Positions 9,251-20,888 of a stretch of DNA of 64,000 nucleotides are shown in pieces (the first letter of the stretch is position 1; the number at the start of each line of letters is the position of its first letter). The notes beneath the pieces were generated by a model that had not been told where the DNA came from, made no database searches, and saw nothing but the letters and a program-made list of their open reading frames with translations. Origin of the DNA: Triatoma infestans (Eukaryota; Arthropoda; Insecta; Hemiptera; Reduviidae); the NCBI GenBank assembly GCA_011037195.1, contig JAAEAF010000217.1:186001-250000 (forward strand). The letters are read 5' to 3'. Position numbers and translations under genes: made by a program.

Positions 9251-10523
9251 CCCGGGAGAACTCGCACCGTGAGATTTTCTCTCACGCTTGAAGAAAAGCA
9301 CTCATAATCCGGAAGAGGGAGTAGTGAGAGATCCTAAGTTTCGTCTAGCTGAGTTTTTATCTTTTGTTTACTTCCTCTTGAAATATTTTTCCTCTTAGTC
9401 TTGTGTTAGCTTCAGGAGAGGAAGTTAAACGAAAATATTCTAAACCGTGAGTGAATCTCTCACGCGCTAGTGTTCGCGTTACGTTTTTATAAGTAAGTAA
9501 TTTTCTGTTTGTATAACATTTTTGGTTTACTGGTGACGCAAAATTAGTTTTTCTTTTGAATTTTAGATTTTTTAAATTCATATGAGTCGTGGCAAACATA
9601 TGACCGAGATGGGGAAAGCGTTGTACGATCTCCGTAAGTGGCATTTTTCAGGATATTTATTTACTTTATATTTTCCTGGTAATTTTATTTATGTTAATTT
9701 TTTTCGCTTAGAATATTTGTCATGGATTCCTAATCCCGAACAGGGTAAAACTGAAGTTCTCCCCAACCTTGTAGACAACGAAAACCGCTTTGATGCTGAG
9801 GAAAGTGATTCAGAACAATCAGGGATAGAAGAGAAAGATAAACTCGAAAACGACGATCTTGAGAACTGCTTGTGCGGTAACGACAAAACTACTGTTTGGC
9901 ATGTTTCCGCTCCCCGCGAAAATGTGCGCAGAAGGAAACAAAACATCGTTATCCATCTTCCAGGTGTGAAAACTATTGCAAAGCAAGCTAAAACTCCGTT
10001 GGAATGTTGGAGTCTTTTTTTTCCTGATTCCATAAGAGAGGTACTGGATGAATTTATATCCAAATGTAAAGAAAATTACCAAGTTGGTGAATACTGTACT
10101 ATAGATGAAATGTTGGAACCGTTTCGGGGACGTTGCAATTTTCGGCAATACATCCCTAGTAAACCAGCAAAATATGTCCTCAAAGTGTTTTCATTAGCAG
10201 ATGCACGTACACCAAAATGTGCTACGTGTCCAAAATGTGCTGTTACTGAATAATTCAACACAAATTATATTTTTTATATTGAGTTTTGCTCCAGTTTTTT
10301 TTTTTTTTTTTATAAATAAAAAAGTGTTATTTATATTTTTTATATTGATATTTGTTTAAGTTTATGTTTGTATTTATATTTATAAATTTAATGTCGTTTA
10401 CTTAATTGGTATTCAGAAGCTAATAATATTATTATGTGGTGAAAAAATATGAAAATTGGGGTGTGAGAGAAAGTCTCACGCGCGAGTTCTTGCTATTCAT
10501 TTTTTCTAGCGAGTTCTCCCGGG
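9251..10523 (+). mobile_element. piggyBac-family DNA transposon, internally deleted
   Basis: It is flanked on both sides by TTAA (9247-9250 and 10524-10527), the piggyBac target. Perfect 15-bp terminal inverted repeats CCCGGGAGAACTCGC occupy 9251-9265 and 10509-10523. Palindromic GTGAGA/TCTCAC motifs occur inside both ends (about 9269-9290, 9448-9468, 10460-10485) and are likely transposase-binding subterminal repeats. The 1273-bp length is about half that of an autonomous piggyBac, and the internal gene is shortened accordingly. The clean ends suggest it could have been moved by a transposase made elsewhere. Confidence 0.93.
9582..10253 (+). pseudogene. piggyBac transposase remnant, 223 codons, internal deletion
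   Basis: It is open from ATG at 9582 but far shorter than the usual 550-600 residues. The N-terminal acidic region (ESDSEQSGIEEKDKLEND, about residues 75-95) is followed by PRENVRRRKQNIVIHLPGVK, then LECWSLFFPDSIREVLDEF. It then jumps to CTIDEMLEPFRGRCNFRQYI and PAKYVLKVFSLADA, normally around the first catalytic Asp region. The end is KCATCPKCAVTE, resembling the C-terminal cysteine-rich domain. Most of the catalytic core (later Asp residues) is missing, so it cannot catalyse transposition. The fusion kept the frame open, so a short DNA-binding or dimerising peptide cannot be excluded. It lies wholly between the element's inverted repeats. Confidence 0.9.
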
Positions 10524-10527
10524 TTAA

Positions 10528-11610
10528 CTATTATTTGACAAAATATTGAATGCCTACTATAGAAACCTACATTGATAGTAATGGAGCCTAGAAACGTTGG
10601 CTTTTGTTGCATGTTATCTTAGATAAGTATCTCGATTTGTCAGGCAGACTTCGGATTTTTATTTTCTTGGCCGATTTCTTGGGAAGGAAATCTATTGCAC
10701 TAATACTGAACGGTACTATTGTTAGCTCGAATGCTGTAGTAATCAACTAGTTCTTCGGAAGAGATGCCTCGTATTAATTAGTTTAAACTCTTAAAGAAAT
10801 ATTAAACGAATTATTAAATTGTACCTTTTGGAATTATTTTATTGGAGAGTTGCCAGTGAGGAAATAAATCTAAAATGAATAAGAAAAGTTTCTATTTTTT
10901 TTTAGTTTATGTAAACAATTCATTAAACAACAATTACGTCTTAATTTAGTAACTATATATAAAAATAATGTAAAACTATTAAAAGATCTAGGGCAACTGG
11001 AATAAGCCGTTACATTGCAATGAAGACCAATGAAAGAACTAGTTCAGGAATACTATTACTACACAATGGCGACTCTAGGGACTGTAGGGACAATATAAAA
11101 GAGGAAGAAGAAAGCTCTTTGTTATGTTAAAAAAATGGATGTGCGTGAACATTTCAATGTAAAAAAAAAAAAAAAAATTTTTTTAACAGTTACATGATCT
11201 GACGTTGAATAATCACCATTTTAAAACAGTTGAATATGCGCTGTATTTCAACTTGAAAAACTTCGTACATAATTTAATTTCATGCTCTGCCGAGTTCAAC
11301 ATAAATAGAATACTGTACCGTTTCAAATCATCATGCCAATATTTTAATATCTCTTCTCTTGTTCGATAATATTTAGAGGGTTCCAATTCTAACAACATTT
11401 ATTATTTTTTTTTTTTTTATCTTCATATTTTTTTTAAATAGAAATATCACTAAATAAGTCCAATCAATGATTAACCGGCTTTATTACGTCCTCTTAATCA
11501 GTTTCACTGGCTAAGCGTATATAAAAAAATTACGTTCTTTTACTGTAATAAGAAATATTCCAATCCTTTTTGATTTTCGAAGGGAAAAATAACGTGCGCA
11601 ATATAAAAAA
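10528..11610. other. Unassigned AT-rich stretch
   Basis: No ORF or repeat family recognised. Contains poly(A)/poly(T) tracts near 11161-11185 and 11400-11420. Element E starts at its right edge. Confidence 0.4.
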
Positions 11611-11612
11611 AT

Positions 11613-12580
11613 CTGGTGTGAAACACTCACACAACTTTCTCTTACTCCTGTTCTCAAAATTATAATAATTGACAAATGTTATAGTTTGGGTACCAAATAT
11701 AACGAAATTCGTCGAAAACTGAAAAAGCTGTTCAGTATAAGCGCACTTCCGGCTTATAATTTTCTTAAAACTTGGAATTTTGGCCATCTATTTATTTCTA
11801 ATTAATTTTGTTTGGATGATAGAATTGTATAATCAACTATGATACCACTTTAGGGGAAGCTGCAACCCCACCCCTCCCCTAAAACTGCCCTTACATGAAT
11901 TTTTCCAGAGAAATGTCTTAAATAAAAGATGTAGATCTTTGCATTGTATTTTGTATACGAAGTTTCAAGAAAAATCGCGAAAAAAATGAAAAAAATCATT
12001 TAGTAAAGTGTCAAAACAACGCACTTCCGGTTATCTGATTTTTTTCAAACTCGGAATTTCAACAACATATTAATTCTAATTAACATTATTTAGATGACAG
12101 AATTGTCTATAAACTGAAATAGCAGTTAAGATGAAAACCTAACCCCACCCCTCCCCTAGAATGCCCTTAAATGAATTTTCCTGAAGAAATGTTTCAAATA
12201 AAAGTTGTAGCTCTTTTATGTGTAGTTGATATAGCTGTGTTTAATGAAAATCTTCTTAGCCATTTTTGAGAAAATCTGCAAAAACGTAAAAAAACCAACT
12301 AGTAAAGTGGTTGTTGAGGAATATTGACACGTAACGCACCGTCAGATCCCATGGTGATACTTAAACGTAATATCAAGTTTGAACTTTCTACGATTTTTCG
12401 TTTTTGAGCTATGCTGTTCACATACATACACACACACAGACACACACACACAGACCATTTGCTAAAAACCACTTTTTTGGACTCAGGGGACCTCAAAACG
12501 GATATTTCCGGTGAAAACTCGATATCGAAAATTTGACACGATTACAATACTTCTCTTACTAGGGAGTAAGAGAAAGTAAA
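11613..12580 (+). repeat. Element E, copy 1 (about 0.97 kb)
   Basis: It starts CTGGTGTGAAACACTCACAC, a short hairpin (GTGTGA/TCACAC), followed by ACTTTCTCTTACT. It ends AGTAAGAGAAAGT plus A-rich sequence, so the ends carry an inverted pair CTTTCTCTTACT/AGTAAGAGAAAG. Inside are two related modules of about 340 bp (each with CACTTCCGG, an AACTCGGAATTT segment, a C-rich ACCCCACCCCTCCCC stretch and AATAAAAGTTGTAGCTCTTT), then a unique 3' part with a (CA)n tract and CTCAGGGGACCTCAAAACGG. No protein is supported. It is probably a non-autonomous transposon of unassigned class. Confidence 0.85.
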
Positions 12581-12616
12581 AATCGCTCATTTATGTAAAC
12601 ATTTAAAAAAAAAAAT

Positions 12617-13429
12617 CTGGTGTGAAACACTCACACAACTTTCTCTTACTCAGTACTCAAAATTATAATTGACAAATTTTATAGTTAGTGTACCAAATTT
12701 AATGAAATTCGTCGAAAAGTGAAAACACGTCCAGTAAAACGTCCGGTTTAACTAATTTTTGAAACGGAATTTGGTCATATATTAATTTATAGTTATTTCA
12801 ATTTGGATGAAGAATGTATAATCAACTGTGATAGCATTTTAAAGAAAAACATAACCCCCCTCCCCCAAAAGTCCCCTTAAATGAATTTATCAGGGGAAAA
12901 GTTTCAAATAAAAGTTGTAGCTCTTTATATGTATAGTTAACAACGCTGGTTTAAAGAAAATCGTTGGAGCCATTTTCGAGAAAATACCAGAAAACTGAAA
13001 ATTATATTTCAGTAAAAACGCACTTCCGGTTATCTATTTTTTTCAAACTCGGAATTTCAACAACATATTTAATTCTAATTAACATTATTTAGATGACAGA
13101 ATTGTCTAATATACTGAAACAGCAGTTAAGATGAAAACCTAACCCACCCCTCCCCCAGAAGTGCCCTTAAATGAATTTTCCTGGAGAAATGTTTCAAATA
13201 AAAGTTGTAGCTCTTTGTATGTGTAGTTGATATAGCAAGTTTAAAGAAAATCTTCGGAGCCATTTTTGAGAAAATTGCAAAAACGTAAAAAAAAACAACT
13301 AGTAAAGTGGTACTTCCGGTTGAGGAATATTGACACATAACGCACCGTCAGATCCCATGGTGATACCTAAACGTAATATCAAGTTTGAACTTTCTACGAT
13401 TTTTCGTTTTTGAGCTATGCTGTTCCATA

Positions 13430-13465
<36 letters not shown>

Positions 13466-13590
13466 CATTCGCTAAAACCCACTTTTTTGGACTCAGGGGA
13501 CCTCAAAACGGATATTTCCGGTGAAAACTCGATATCGAAATTGACACGATTACAACACTTCCTCTTACTAGGAGTAAGAGAAAGTAAAAA
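12617..13590 (+). repeat. Element E, copy 2
   Basis: Same structure and orientation as the copy just upstream, from CTGGTGTGAAACACTC to GGAGTAAGAGAAAGT. It contains a pure CA array at about 13431-13462. Its 3' end abuts the 5' end of copy 3 with only an A-rich joint, giving a head-to-tail run of three. Confidence 0.88.
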
Positions 13591-15220
13591 TCTGGTCTGA
13601 ATCATTCACAAATCTTTCTTTTACTCTAATTATTAAAACTTAATCAAAAAAATTGTGTTTAAAAATTGCACCATTACAATGTTTTGTTGGGGTGGCCATA
13701 AACAAAAAATGTGGTGAGCATTTTAATAGTAGACTTCAGGGACATTATGTGAAGCATTCTATATCAAACCAACTAAGGTTGTGAAAATTTTTGTTACCAT
13801 ATATTATACTAAAATGGTAAAATGGTATTATACTAGAGGCAAGCTACTTTTCCTCTAAATTCCCCCAAAAAATTCAATTGTCCCGTAAAATTGTTTTGAA
13901 TAGAAGTGTTAGATATTTATGTGTGTGCAGATAGTATATGAAGTTTATAGTTGGAGCCATTTTTTTTAAAAAAATCAGAAAAACTGAAAAAAAAAAAAAC
14001 ACCATTGAGTAAAAGCGCACTTTCGATAGATGGATTTTTTACCTGGTTGGATTACCTGGAATGCGCATGTAAGGTATGTAACACGGAGAGAGAAAAGGGG
14101 CACTTCAGTGGGGTCACTTAAGCGTATGGGAAGAAATGGGGGTCTTAATCCCAAAATGGCCTACTGCTGTATACACGGTCAATGATACCATTCCTCGATT
14201 CATATCAATTTTTTGCATTATCCAGACAGAGGAACGTCAATAGAGGAAACCATGATGTTGCTATTCCACCCCCAAAACAACCCTAAATAATTAAATTTTC
14301 CCAGGAAAATGTTCGAAATAAATGTGATCGGCACTTATATGAGTCAACTAGTACACGAAGTTTAAAGAAATCGGTTATTGATTGAAAAAATCTGGAAAAA
14401 ATACTGAAAAAAATCAGTAAAGTCGCACTTCCGGTTGTGAGAAAATCTGGAAAAAATACTGAAAAAAAAATCAGTAAAGTCGCACTTCAGGTTGTGAGAA
14501 AATCTGAAAAAAATTCTTTAAAAAAAAATCAGTAAAGTCGAACTTCCGGTTGTGAGAAAATTTGGAAAAAATACTGAAAAAAAATCAGTAAAGTCGCACT
14601 TCCGGTTGTGAGAAAATCTGAAAAAAATTCTTAAAAAAAAAAATCAGTAAAGTCGAACTTCCGGTTGTGAGAAAATCTGAAAAAAATACTGAAAAAAAAT
14701 CAGTAAAGTCGCAAGTCGCTGAGTTCCGTTTGTGAGAAAATCTGAATAAATACTGAAAAAAAAATCAATAAAGTCGCATTTGCGGTTGTGAGAAAATCTG
14801 AATAAATACTAAAACAAAAATCAGTAAAGTCGCACTTCCGGTTGTAAGAAAATCTGAATAAATACTAAAACAAAAATCAGTAAAGTCGCACTTCCGGTTG
14901 TGAGAAAATCTGAATAAATACTAAAACAAAAATCAGTAAAGTCGCACTTCCGGTTGTGAGAAAATCTGGAAAAAATACTGAAAAAAAAATCAAGAAATGG
15001 TACTTCCGGATGATGGGATTTTGCCCACGAAATCTTCGTGCCTGATGCGGTGATGGAGTGCCTAAACGAAATATCAAGAATGAATTTTCTGCGCGTTTTC
15101 ATTTTTTTTTTTGGAAATATTTTGTATAATTTGTTCATACTCATAGGTAACATCAACCATACACTAAAATCATTTTTATTTTACATAATCCAGGTGATCT
15201 CAAAATGTTTAATTTGGATC
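13591..15220 (+). repeat. Element E, copy 3, diverged and enlarged
   Basis: It starts TCTGGTCTGAATCATTCAC and keeps diverged E modules (CACTTTCGATAG, AATTTTCCCAGG, AAATAAATGTGATCG) and a diverged 3' part (GTGCCTGATGCGGTGATGG, CAGGTGATCTCAAAATG). The same diverged 3' version occurs at 59153-59455. The size increase is mainly due to the 57-bp tandem array within it. The right limit is approximate. Confidence 0.72.
14385..14995 (+). repeat. Tandem array, about 10 units of 52-66 bp
   Basis: Each unit reads approximately AAAATCAGTAAAGTCGCACTT, CCGGTTGTGAGAAAATCTG, then AATACTGAAA. Unit starts fall near 14427, 14483, 14541, 14598, 14656, 14720, 14780, 14832, 14888 and 14946. The units are expanded copies of the CACTTCCGGTT junction segment of element E. 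Some carry AATAAATACTAAAACAAA instead of AAAAAATACTGAAAAAA, showing two sub-variants that amplified in blocks. Confidence 0.9.
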
Positions 15221-15464
15221 TGTGTTGGAGAAATATAGTAAGTGTGAACAGGAAAAATCACAAACTGTACAAACGGATTTTTTCTATAAATCACAAACTA
15301 TACAAACATGTTTTCTTGATTGTGTAGATTATTTCCTGTGATTTGCATTAATATAAAGAAACCATAATGAATTTTTCTGAAAGTCCGTGTTATATTTAAT
15401 ATGGAGGCAATTTAAATAGAAAGAAATAAACTAATCTGGAAATAAGTAAACGTCTATTTATTAC

Positions 15465-16454
15465 TTCCTCTCCTCTTATTAGTAGGTAAGAGGAAGTATT
15501 GTAATCGTGTCAAAATTGTTGATATCAAGTTTTTCACCGGAAATACATGTTTTGAGATGGTCCCCTGAGTCCAAAAAAGTTATTCTTAGAAAATGGTCTG
15601 TGCATATGTGTGTGTGTGTATGAACAGTATAGCTCAAAAACGACTTGATATTCCGTTTAGGTATTACCATGTGTTCCGACAGTACGTTACCTGTCAAAAT
15701 TCCTCAACAGGAAGTACCACTTTACTGAATAATTTTTTTCACTTTTTTGCGTTTTTCTCAAAAAAAAAAGCCCTAACGATTTTCTTCAAACTTGGTACAT
15801 CAAATACACACACAAAGAGCTACAACTTTTATTTGAAACATTTCTCCGGGAAAACTCATTTAAGGGCACTTTTTGGGGAAGGGTGGGACTAGACTTTTCT
15901 CTAAATTACTATTCCAGTTTATTACACAATTCTTTCATCTAAATAATATTAATTACAATTGAATATGTTGTTGAAATTCCGAGTTTGAAGAAAATCAGAT
16001 GGCCGGAAGTGTGTTTATACTGATAAGTATTTTTTTTAAGTTTTCTGCTATTTTCTTAAAAAAACGGCTCCAACGATTTTCTTTAAACAAAGTATGTGAA
16101 TTACACATACAAAGAGCTACAACTTTTATTTGAAACATTTCTCCACGTAAACTCATTATGGCGGGATTTTGGGGAAGAGGTGGGGTAGTGTTTGCCACTT
16201 AAGTGCTATCTCAGTTGATTTTACACTTAATTCTACACCAAGACAAAATTAATTAGAAATAAATTGATCGCCAAAATTCCAAGTTCCAAGAAAAATCAGT
16301 AAACCGGAAGTGCGTTTTTACTAGATTTTTTTTTTTTTTTTTTCAGTTTTCGCGATTTTTTCCATAAAAACACTGACGAATTTCATTAAATTTGTTAATT
16401 ACAATTTTGAAAACTGGATTAAGAGAAAGTTCTGTGAGGGTTTTACACCAGATT
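15465..16454 (-). repeat. Element E, copy 4
   Basis: Minus-strand copy: TTCCTCTTAC and its hairpin partner GTAAGAGGAAG at the left, a degraded TG tract near 15608, and the complement of the 5' hairpin (TTTTACACCAGATTT) at the right. It retains both internal modules with CGGAAGT junctions. Confidence 0.85.
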
Positions 16455-17225
16455 TCGTTTCTTATTATCAAAGACCGGCACACAATAATTTATTTATTAT
16501 CATAACCATTATGTGAAATTGGCTGTTTTGCTAGGAAAACCAAGTTAGTAAAATGAAAAATGATAAAAGGATATTTTCATAGTAACCGCGCTCTTATAAC
16601 CCACCAAAAGGTATTGTGATTTAGAAGGTTTGCCCGGTTGTGTTGCAAAAACTGGAAGAAATGAGGTAGTAAAAAATAGTAAAGTCAAGATCGGGAGTAG
16701 GGGGGGAGGGGATTGTTTATTTACGTGGATGTGGCTTGTTCAACGGTGGGAAACTTGAGACATAGGGGTGTGTGGTTTGAAAAGAAAAAACGTAAATGTG
16801 ATGGGTTTTGATGTAGAAATGGTTTGGGTGAAGAGTTACGATATTCTAGTTGCTTGTATGAGACTATGAAAAGTATATTTTCCATACAAATACATTCTTC
16901 TCTTGATTCCTTAATGGTGGGCAAATATACTAAGATTTACTTTTCTTATTCATAAAAATGGACAATGAAACATTTCGTTTTTTTTTTTATTCTTACTTAA
17001 ATCACCATCTTGGTAACAAAAAAAAAAAAATCTGAATATTTTACCCATAAATATAAATATGTTTGTAAGTTTATTTATTGATAAATTATGGTATGACAAA
17101 ATGAAAGCCTCGGAAGGCAATTGTTTTGCTAAAAAATGGTTTAATACCTGACTTCTTTAAAGAAAATATATAAAATGAAAACTCCAAGTTTATTATTAAT
17201 TTTACCTTTTTATTTCTTTTTTAAG
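16455..17225. other. Unassigned stretch
   Basis: No clear gene or repeat. G-rich AGTAGGGGGGGAGGGG near 16695-16712. Open frames are short and unsupported. Confidence 0.35.
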
Positions 17226-17229
17226 CAAG

Positions 17230-18560
17230 ACATTTTAACCAGTGTCATCGTGTCACAGAGATCATCTCCTCTTCTCTAGAGCGGAAGGAGATTGCTCGGG
17301 TCCTTTCTCGACATTGCGCAAGCATTTGATCGAGTTTGGCATCTGGGTTTACTGTGGAAACTCAAAGACTGTCTTCTTCACACCTACTTCTCAATTCTAT
17401 TGTCTTACTTATCCAATAGATATTTCTCTGTCAACCAGGGAACCGCATTTTCCTCTATGTACACAGCAGAGGCCGTTGTTCCTCAGGGCAATATATTCGG
17501 ACCACTATTCTTCATACTTTACACTGCCGACATACCAACTCACCCTCACACCATGCCTTTCACTTACCCAGAGGACATTGCCATTCTTCTCTCTCCTCAC
17601 TCTGACCAGGTGCAGTCAACTCGTACTCTGAACAACATCTGAATTCTCTCGAACAATGGTTTGTTAAGTGGAAAATGAAAGTAAATGTCCAGAAATGCCA
17701 ACAAATAACATTCACACTTCGTCGTGCCACCTTTTCTCCAATGTATTTAAATCATACCGTATTCCCTTGCGTGAACACTGTACGTTAGCTGGGAATGTAC
17801 AATGACAAGCGCCTAACTTGGAATCCACACACAAGACTCAAACAACAAGAAATGAAGAAATGATTTTACCTAACTAGTCCGATTGCTTGAGAGACGATCA
17901 AAACTGACATTGAACAACAAAGTGCTTATATGCAACGCATTACTAAAACTGATCTGGACTTACGGACTCGAACTGTGGTAGTCAGCTAAGCATTCCAACA
18001 TCTACCGTCTTCGCCGCATAACTAATGTTCCATACTATGTCTCCAACAAAACTATCCACTGTAATGACATGGCAAAGTCATTGACATCGGCAAAGTCATA
18101 GCAATGTCAAATCCAACAAAGAAAGAATAATTTACAACTAGTGGCCTAGCCAGCTGACTGGCTTCAAAACAAGGCCGCAGCCAAACGAACAAACCAAGGG
18201 TAAATACCCTTACATCAAAAGCAAGCGCCGATAAGGCTGGCCACTGACCTAAATCGGTAGTCACCAAACTACGAAGGTCGCACAAGGTCGCACACTAAGT
18301 ATTTTGTTGTTATTAGTTACCATTTATTAGGTTAAAATCATTGCTCAAATACAGTTTATTTTTATAAAATCTGTATTAATAATTCGAACACTTCCAAAAT
18401 CTTAAACTAACTTCCGCCCTCTTCAAGACATCTACTACATCAGGAATCACATTAAACGATTCCATTACACCACAATGAACTCAATGTACCTTTCATTACA
18501 GACTTAATTCCAGCTCGCTATAAAAAGCTTCATTCCCGCTGATCCCGCTCTCTGAACATC
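17230..18560 (+). pseudogene. Jockey-like LINE, reverse transcriptase to C-terminus, interrupted by a solo LTR
   Basis: Best preserved jockey-like piece. VTEIISSSLERKE, then LDIAQAFDRVWHLGLLWKLK (palm Asp), LSYLSNRYFSVN, VPQGNIFGPLFFILYTADIP, and FTYPEDIAILLS at the catalytic site, where YADD has become YPED. These are followed by WFVKWKMKVN, a degraded YLG block and SNKTIH. After the LTR the frame resumes as NELNVPFITDLIPARYKKLH. Stops and frameshifts are present. The catalytic YADD is destroyed and the 5' half (ORF1 and endonuclease) is absent, so it is inactive. The C-terminal residues PLI..PRR are lost in a rearranged 3' end (18505-18740). Confidence 0.8.
18060..18469 (+). mobile_element. 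Solo LTR family G, internally deleted copy
   Basis: Starts TGTAATGACATGG and ends GATTCCATTACA (TG...CA with inverted TGTAATG/CATTACA). An exact 4-bp target duplication CCAC flanks it at 18056-18059 and 18470-18473. Removing it and one CCAC rejoins the jockey frame as TIH-NELN. It matches 58526-59148 over its ends but lacks about 210 bp of the middle. Confidence 0.92.
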
Positions 18561-18740
18561 CTAATCCTCTAATTCATCACCTCTCCTCTTCAACTGTGGG
18601 TACAATGCAAAAATAAAAAGAGGTCCATTGTGCCCCGCTAAGCACCCGCTTCACTGTGGGTACAATGCAAAAATAAAAAGAGGTCCATTGTGCCCCGGGA
18701 TCAGCGGGAATGAAGCTTTTTATAGCGAGCTGGAATTAAG
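18505..18740. repeat. 44-bp inverted repeat around a tandem duplication
   Basis: The arm beginning TTAATTCCAGCTCGCTATAA (18505-18548) recurs inverted at 18697-18740. Between the arms lie two near-identical 45-bp copies containing GTGGGTACAATGCAAAAATA and GAGGTCCATTGTGCCCCG. The left arm and the A-rich segment belong to the 3' end of the jockey-like LINE, so this looks like a snap-back or twin-priming rearrangement at its tail. Confidence 0.8.
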
Positions 18741-19876
18741 TCCCTTCGTGATGACCCGACTCGACGTCTGAAGCGGCGACTTCCTCGACGTTGGAGGTCA
18801 GTAAATAACAACTCACATGGAGAGTCGCCAATGGGTGATAACTCCCACACGTCTACACTTGTTATCATATATACTAGTTGTTGGAGCATTTGTTTCACAG
18901 TTGTAAATTTCAAATAATTAAATAAAAAAAAAAAACTATCTTCTTGGTCCTATGTATTTTAAAAATTTTCTTTAATATATTTGAACTGTGATGGAATCAA
19001 ATAGCCTCAACATACATCACCACATTCCTGCCGCCACTGGCACATGCGAATCACTATGAAACGTTCAACCAACGTCCACTCACTGGCATTTTACGATCTC
19101 CTAACCAACAACTACGCCCAAATCCTCTTGTGTGGGGAAAAAACCACAACATATTTTAAGTTTTAATCTGACAGTTAGTTCGGTAATGAATTAGTTAATA
19201 ATCCAATATTCTAAATCTATTAAATAATAAGTGTAGTTTCTATAATAAATTTAACAAAAAGTAATTCCTTAATTTATTATTCATATAACTTATTTGGCCA
19301 GTTATAATAAATCGACTCAATCAATACAACCACTAAATTACTGAAAACAAAAATAATTAATATTAAGTATCAAAACGCATAAATACAAAACCAAATGTAC
19401 CATCCAATTTAAATACAGATATAGCAGAATTTAACTCGACATTATAAACACATCATTAAAGCAATATTTATTTATTTTTTTTGTTTTTTTTGTTTACCCA
19501 AATAATTGTCCCCACTTTGTATAATTGACCACTTTTATTTCTACAATTATTACATTTTCTAATTGATCAATTTTATTTAATGTGATATTTGTTCTTTTTT
19601 TTTGACCTGGGTTTTTTTTGTCGGGGTAGTTAAAACTAGTGGGGAAGTCGTTACACAAGTTAGTAACTTTTATTTTCAGAACATGCTATTAAAATACTTG
19701 AATGAGATTATATTTTGTAAATGTTAATCCTCTTCAAGCCTCCATAAAAGGGATAATGTTTCGACTAAACTACAAAAAATATTTAAAGGTAATCCCTATC
19801 TTTTCACCTATCCATAAAAATGATCCTAAAATCAATTTTTATGTCAGTTTAATTAAAAAAAAAACAAAACAAAAAA
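18741..19876. other. Unassigned stretch
   Basis: 18960-19140 has a moderately GC-rich stretch whose translation (HYETFNQRPLTGIL) I cannot place. The remainder is AT-rich with T-runs. Confidence 0.35.
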
Positions 19877-20888
19877 CTGGTGTGAAACACTCACACAACT
19901 TTCTTTTACTCCTGTTCTCAAAATTATAATTGCTAAATGTTACAGTTTGTGCACCAAATTTAACGAAATTCGTCGAAAACTGAAAAAAATCTATTCAGTA
20001 AAAGCGCACTTCCGGTTCATTAATTTTCTTAAAACTTGGAATTTTGGCCATCTATTTATTTCTAATTAATTTTGTTTGGATGATAGAATTGTAATAATTA
20101 ACTGTGATATCACTTTAGAGGTAGCTGTAACCCCACCTCTCCCCTAAAAGTGCCCTTAAATGAATTTCCTCAGAGAAATGTTTTAGATAAAAGATGTAGA
20201 TCTTTGGATGTTTAGTTTATATACGAAGTTTCAAGAAATCGTCGGAGCCATTTTGTTTTTAAGGAAATTGCAAAAAATTGAAAAAAAAAAATCATTTAGT
20301 AAAGTGTTAAAACAAACGCACTTCCGATTATCCGATTTTTTTTAAACTCGGAATTTCAACAACATATTTAATTCTAATTAACATTATTTAGATGACAGAA
20401 TTGTCTAATAAACTGAAATAGCAGTTAAGATGAAAATCTAACCCCATCCCTCCCACAGAAGTGCCCTTAAATGAATTTTCCCGGAGAAATGTTTCAAATA
20501 AAAGTTGTAGCTCTTTGTAGGTTTAGTTGATATAGAGTGTTTAGAGAAAATCGTCGATGCCATTTTTTAAAAAATCATAAAAACGTAAAAAAAAAACACT
20601 AGTAAAGGGGTACTTCCGGTTGAGGAATTTTGACAGATAATGCACCGTCAGATCCCATACTGATACTTAAACGTAATATCAAGTTTCAACTTTCTACAGT
20701 TTTTCGTTTTTGAGCTATGCTGTTCACACACACACACACACACACACATCCACACACAGACCATGTGCTTAAAACCACTTTTTTGGACTCAGGGGACCTC
20801 AAAACGGATATTTCCGGTGAAAACTCGAAATCGAAAATTTGACACGATTACAATATTTCCTCTTACTAGGTGTAAGAAAAAGTAAAAA
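19877..20888 (+). repeat. Element E, copy 5
   Basis: From CTGGTGTGAAACACTCACAC to TACTAGGTGTAAGAAAAAGT, with both internal modules and a CA tract near 20725-20758. Full length. Confidence 0.88.

Noticed and set aside
13348..13605. ORFs with alternating Cys-Val or Thr-His runs
   Set aside because: They translate the CA/GT microsatellite inside element E and are not conserved as proteins between copies.
14385..14995. CRISPR-like array
   Set aside because: The units vary in length, have no unique spacers and are expansions of an element E segment in a eukaryotic genome.
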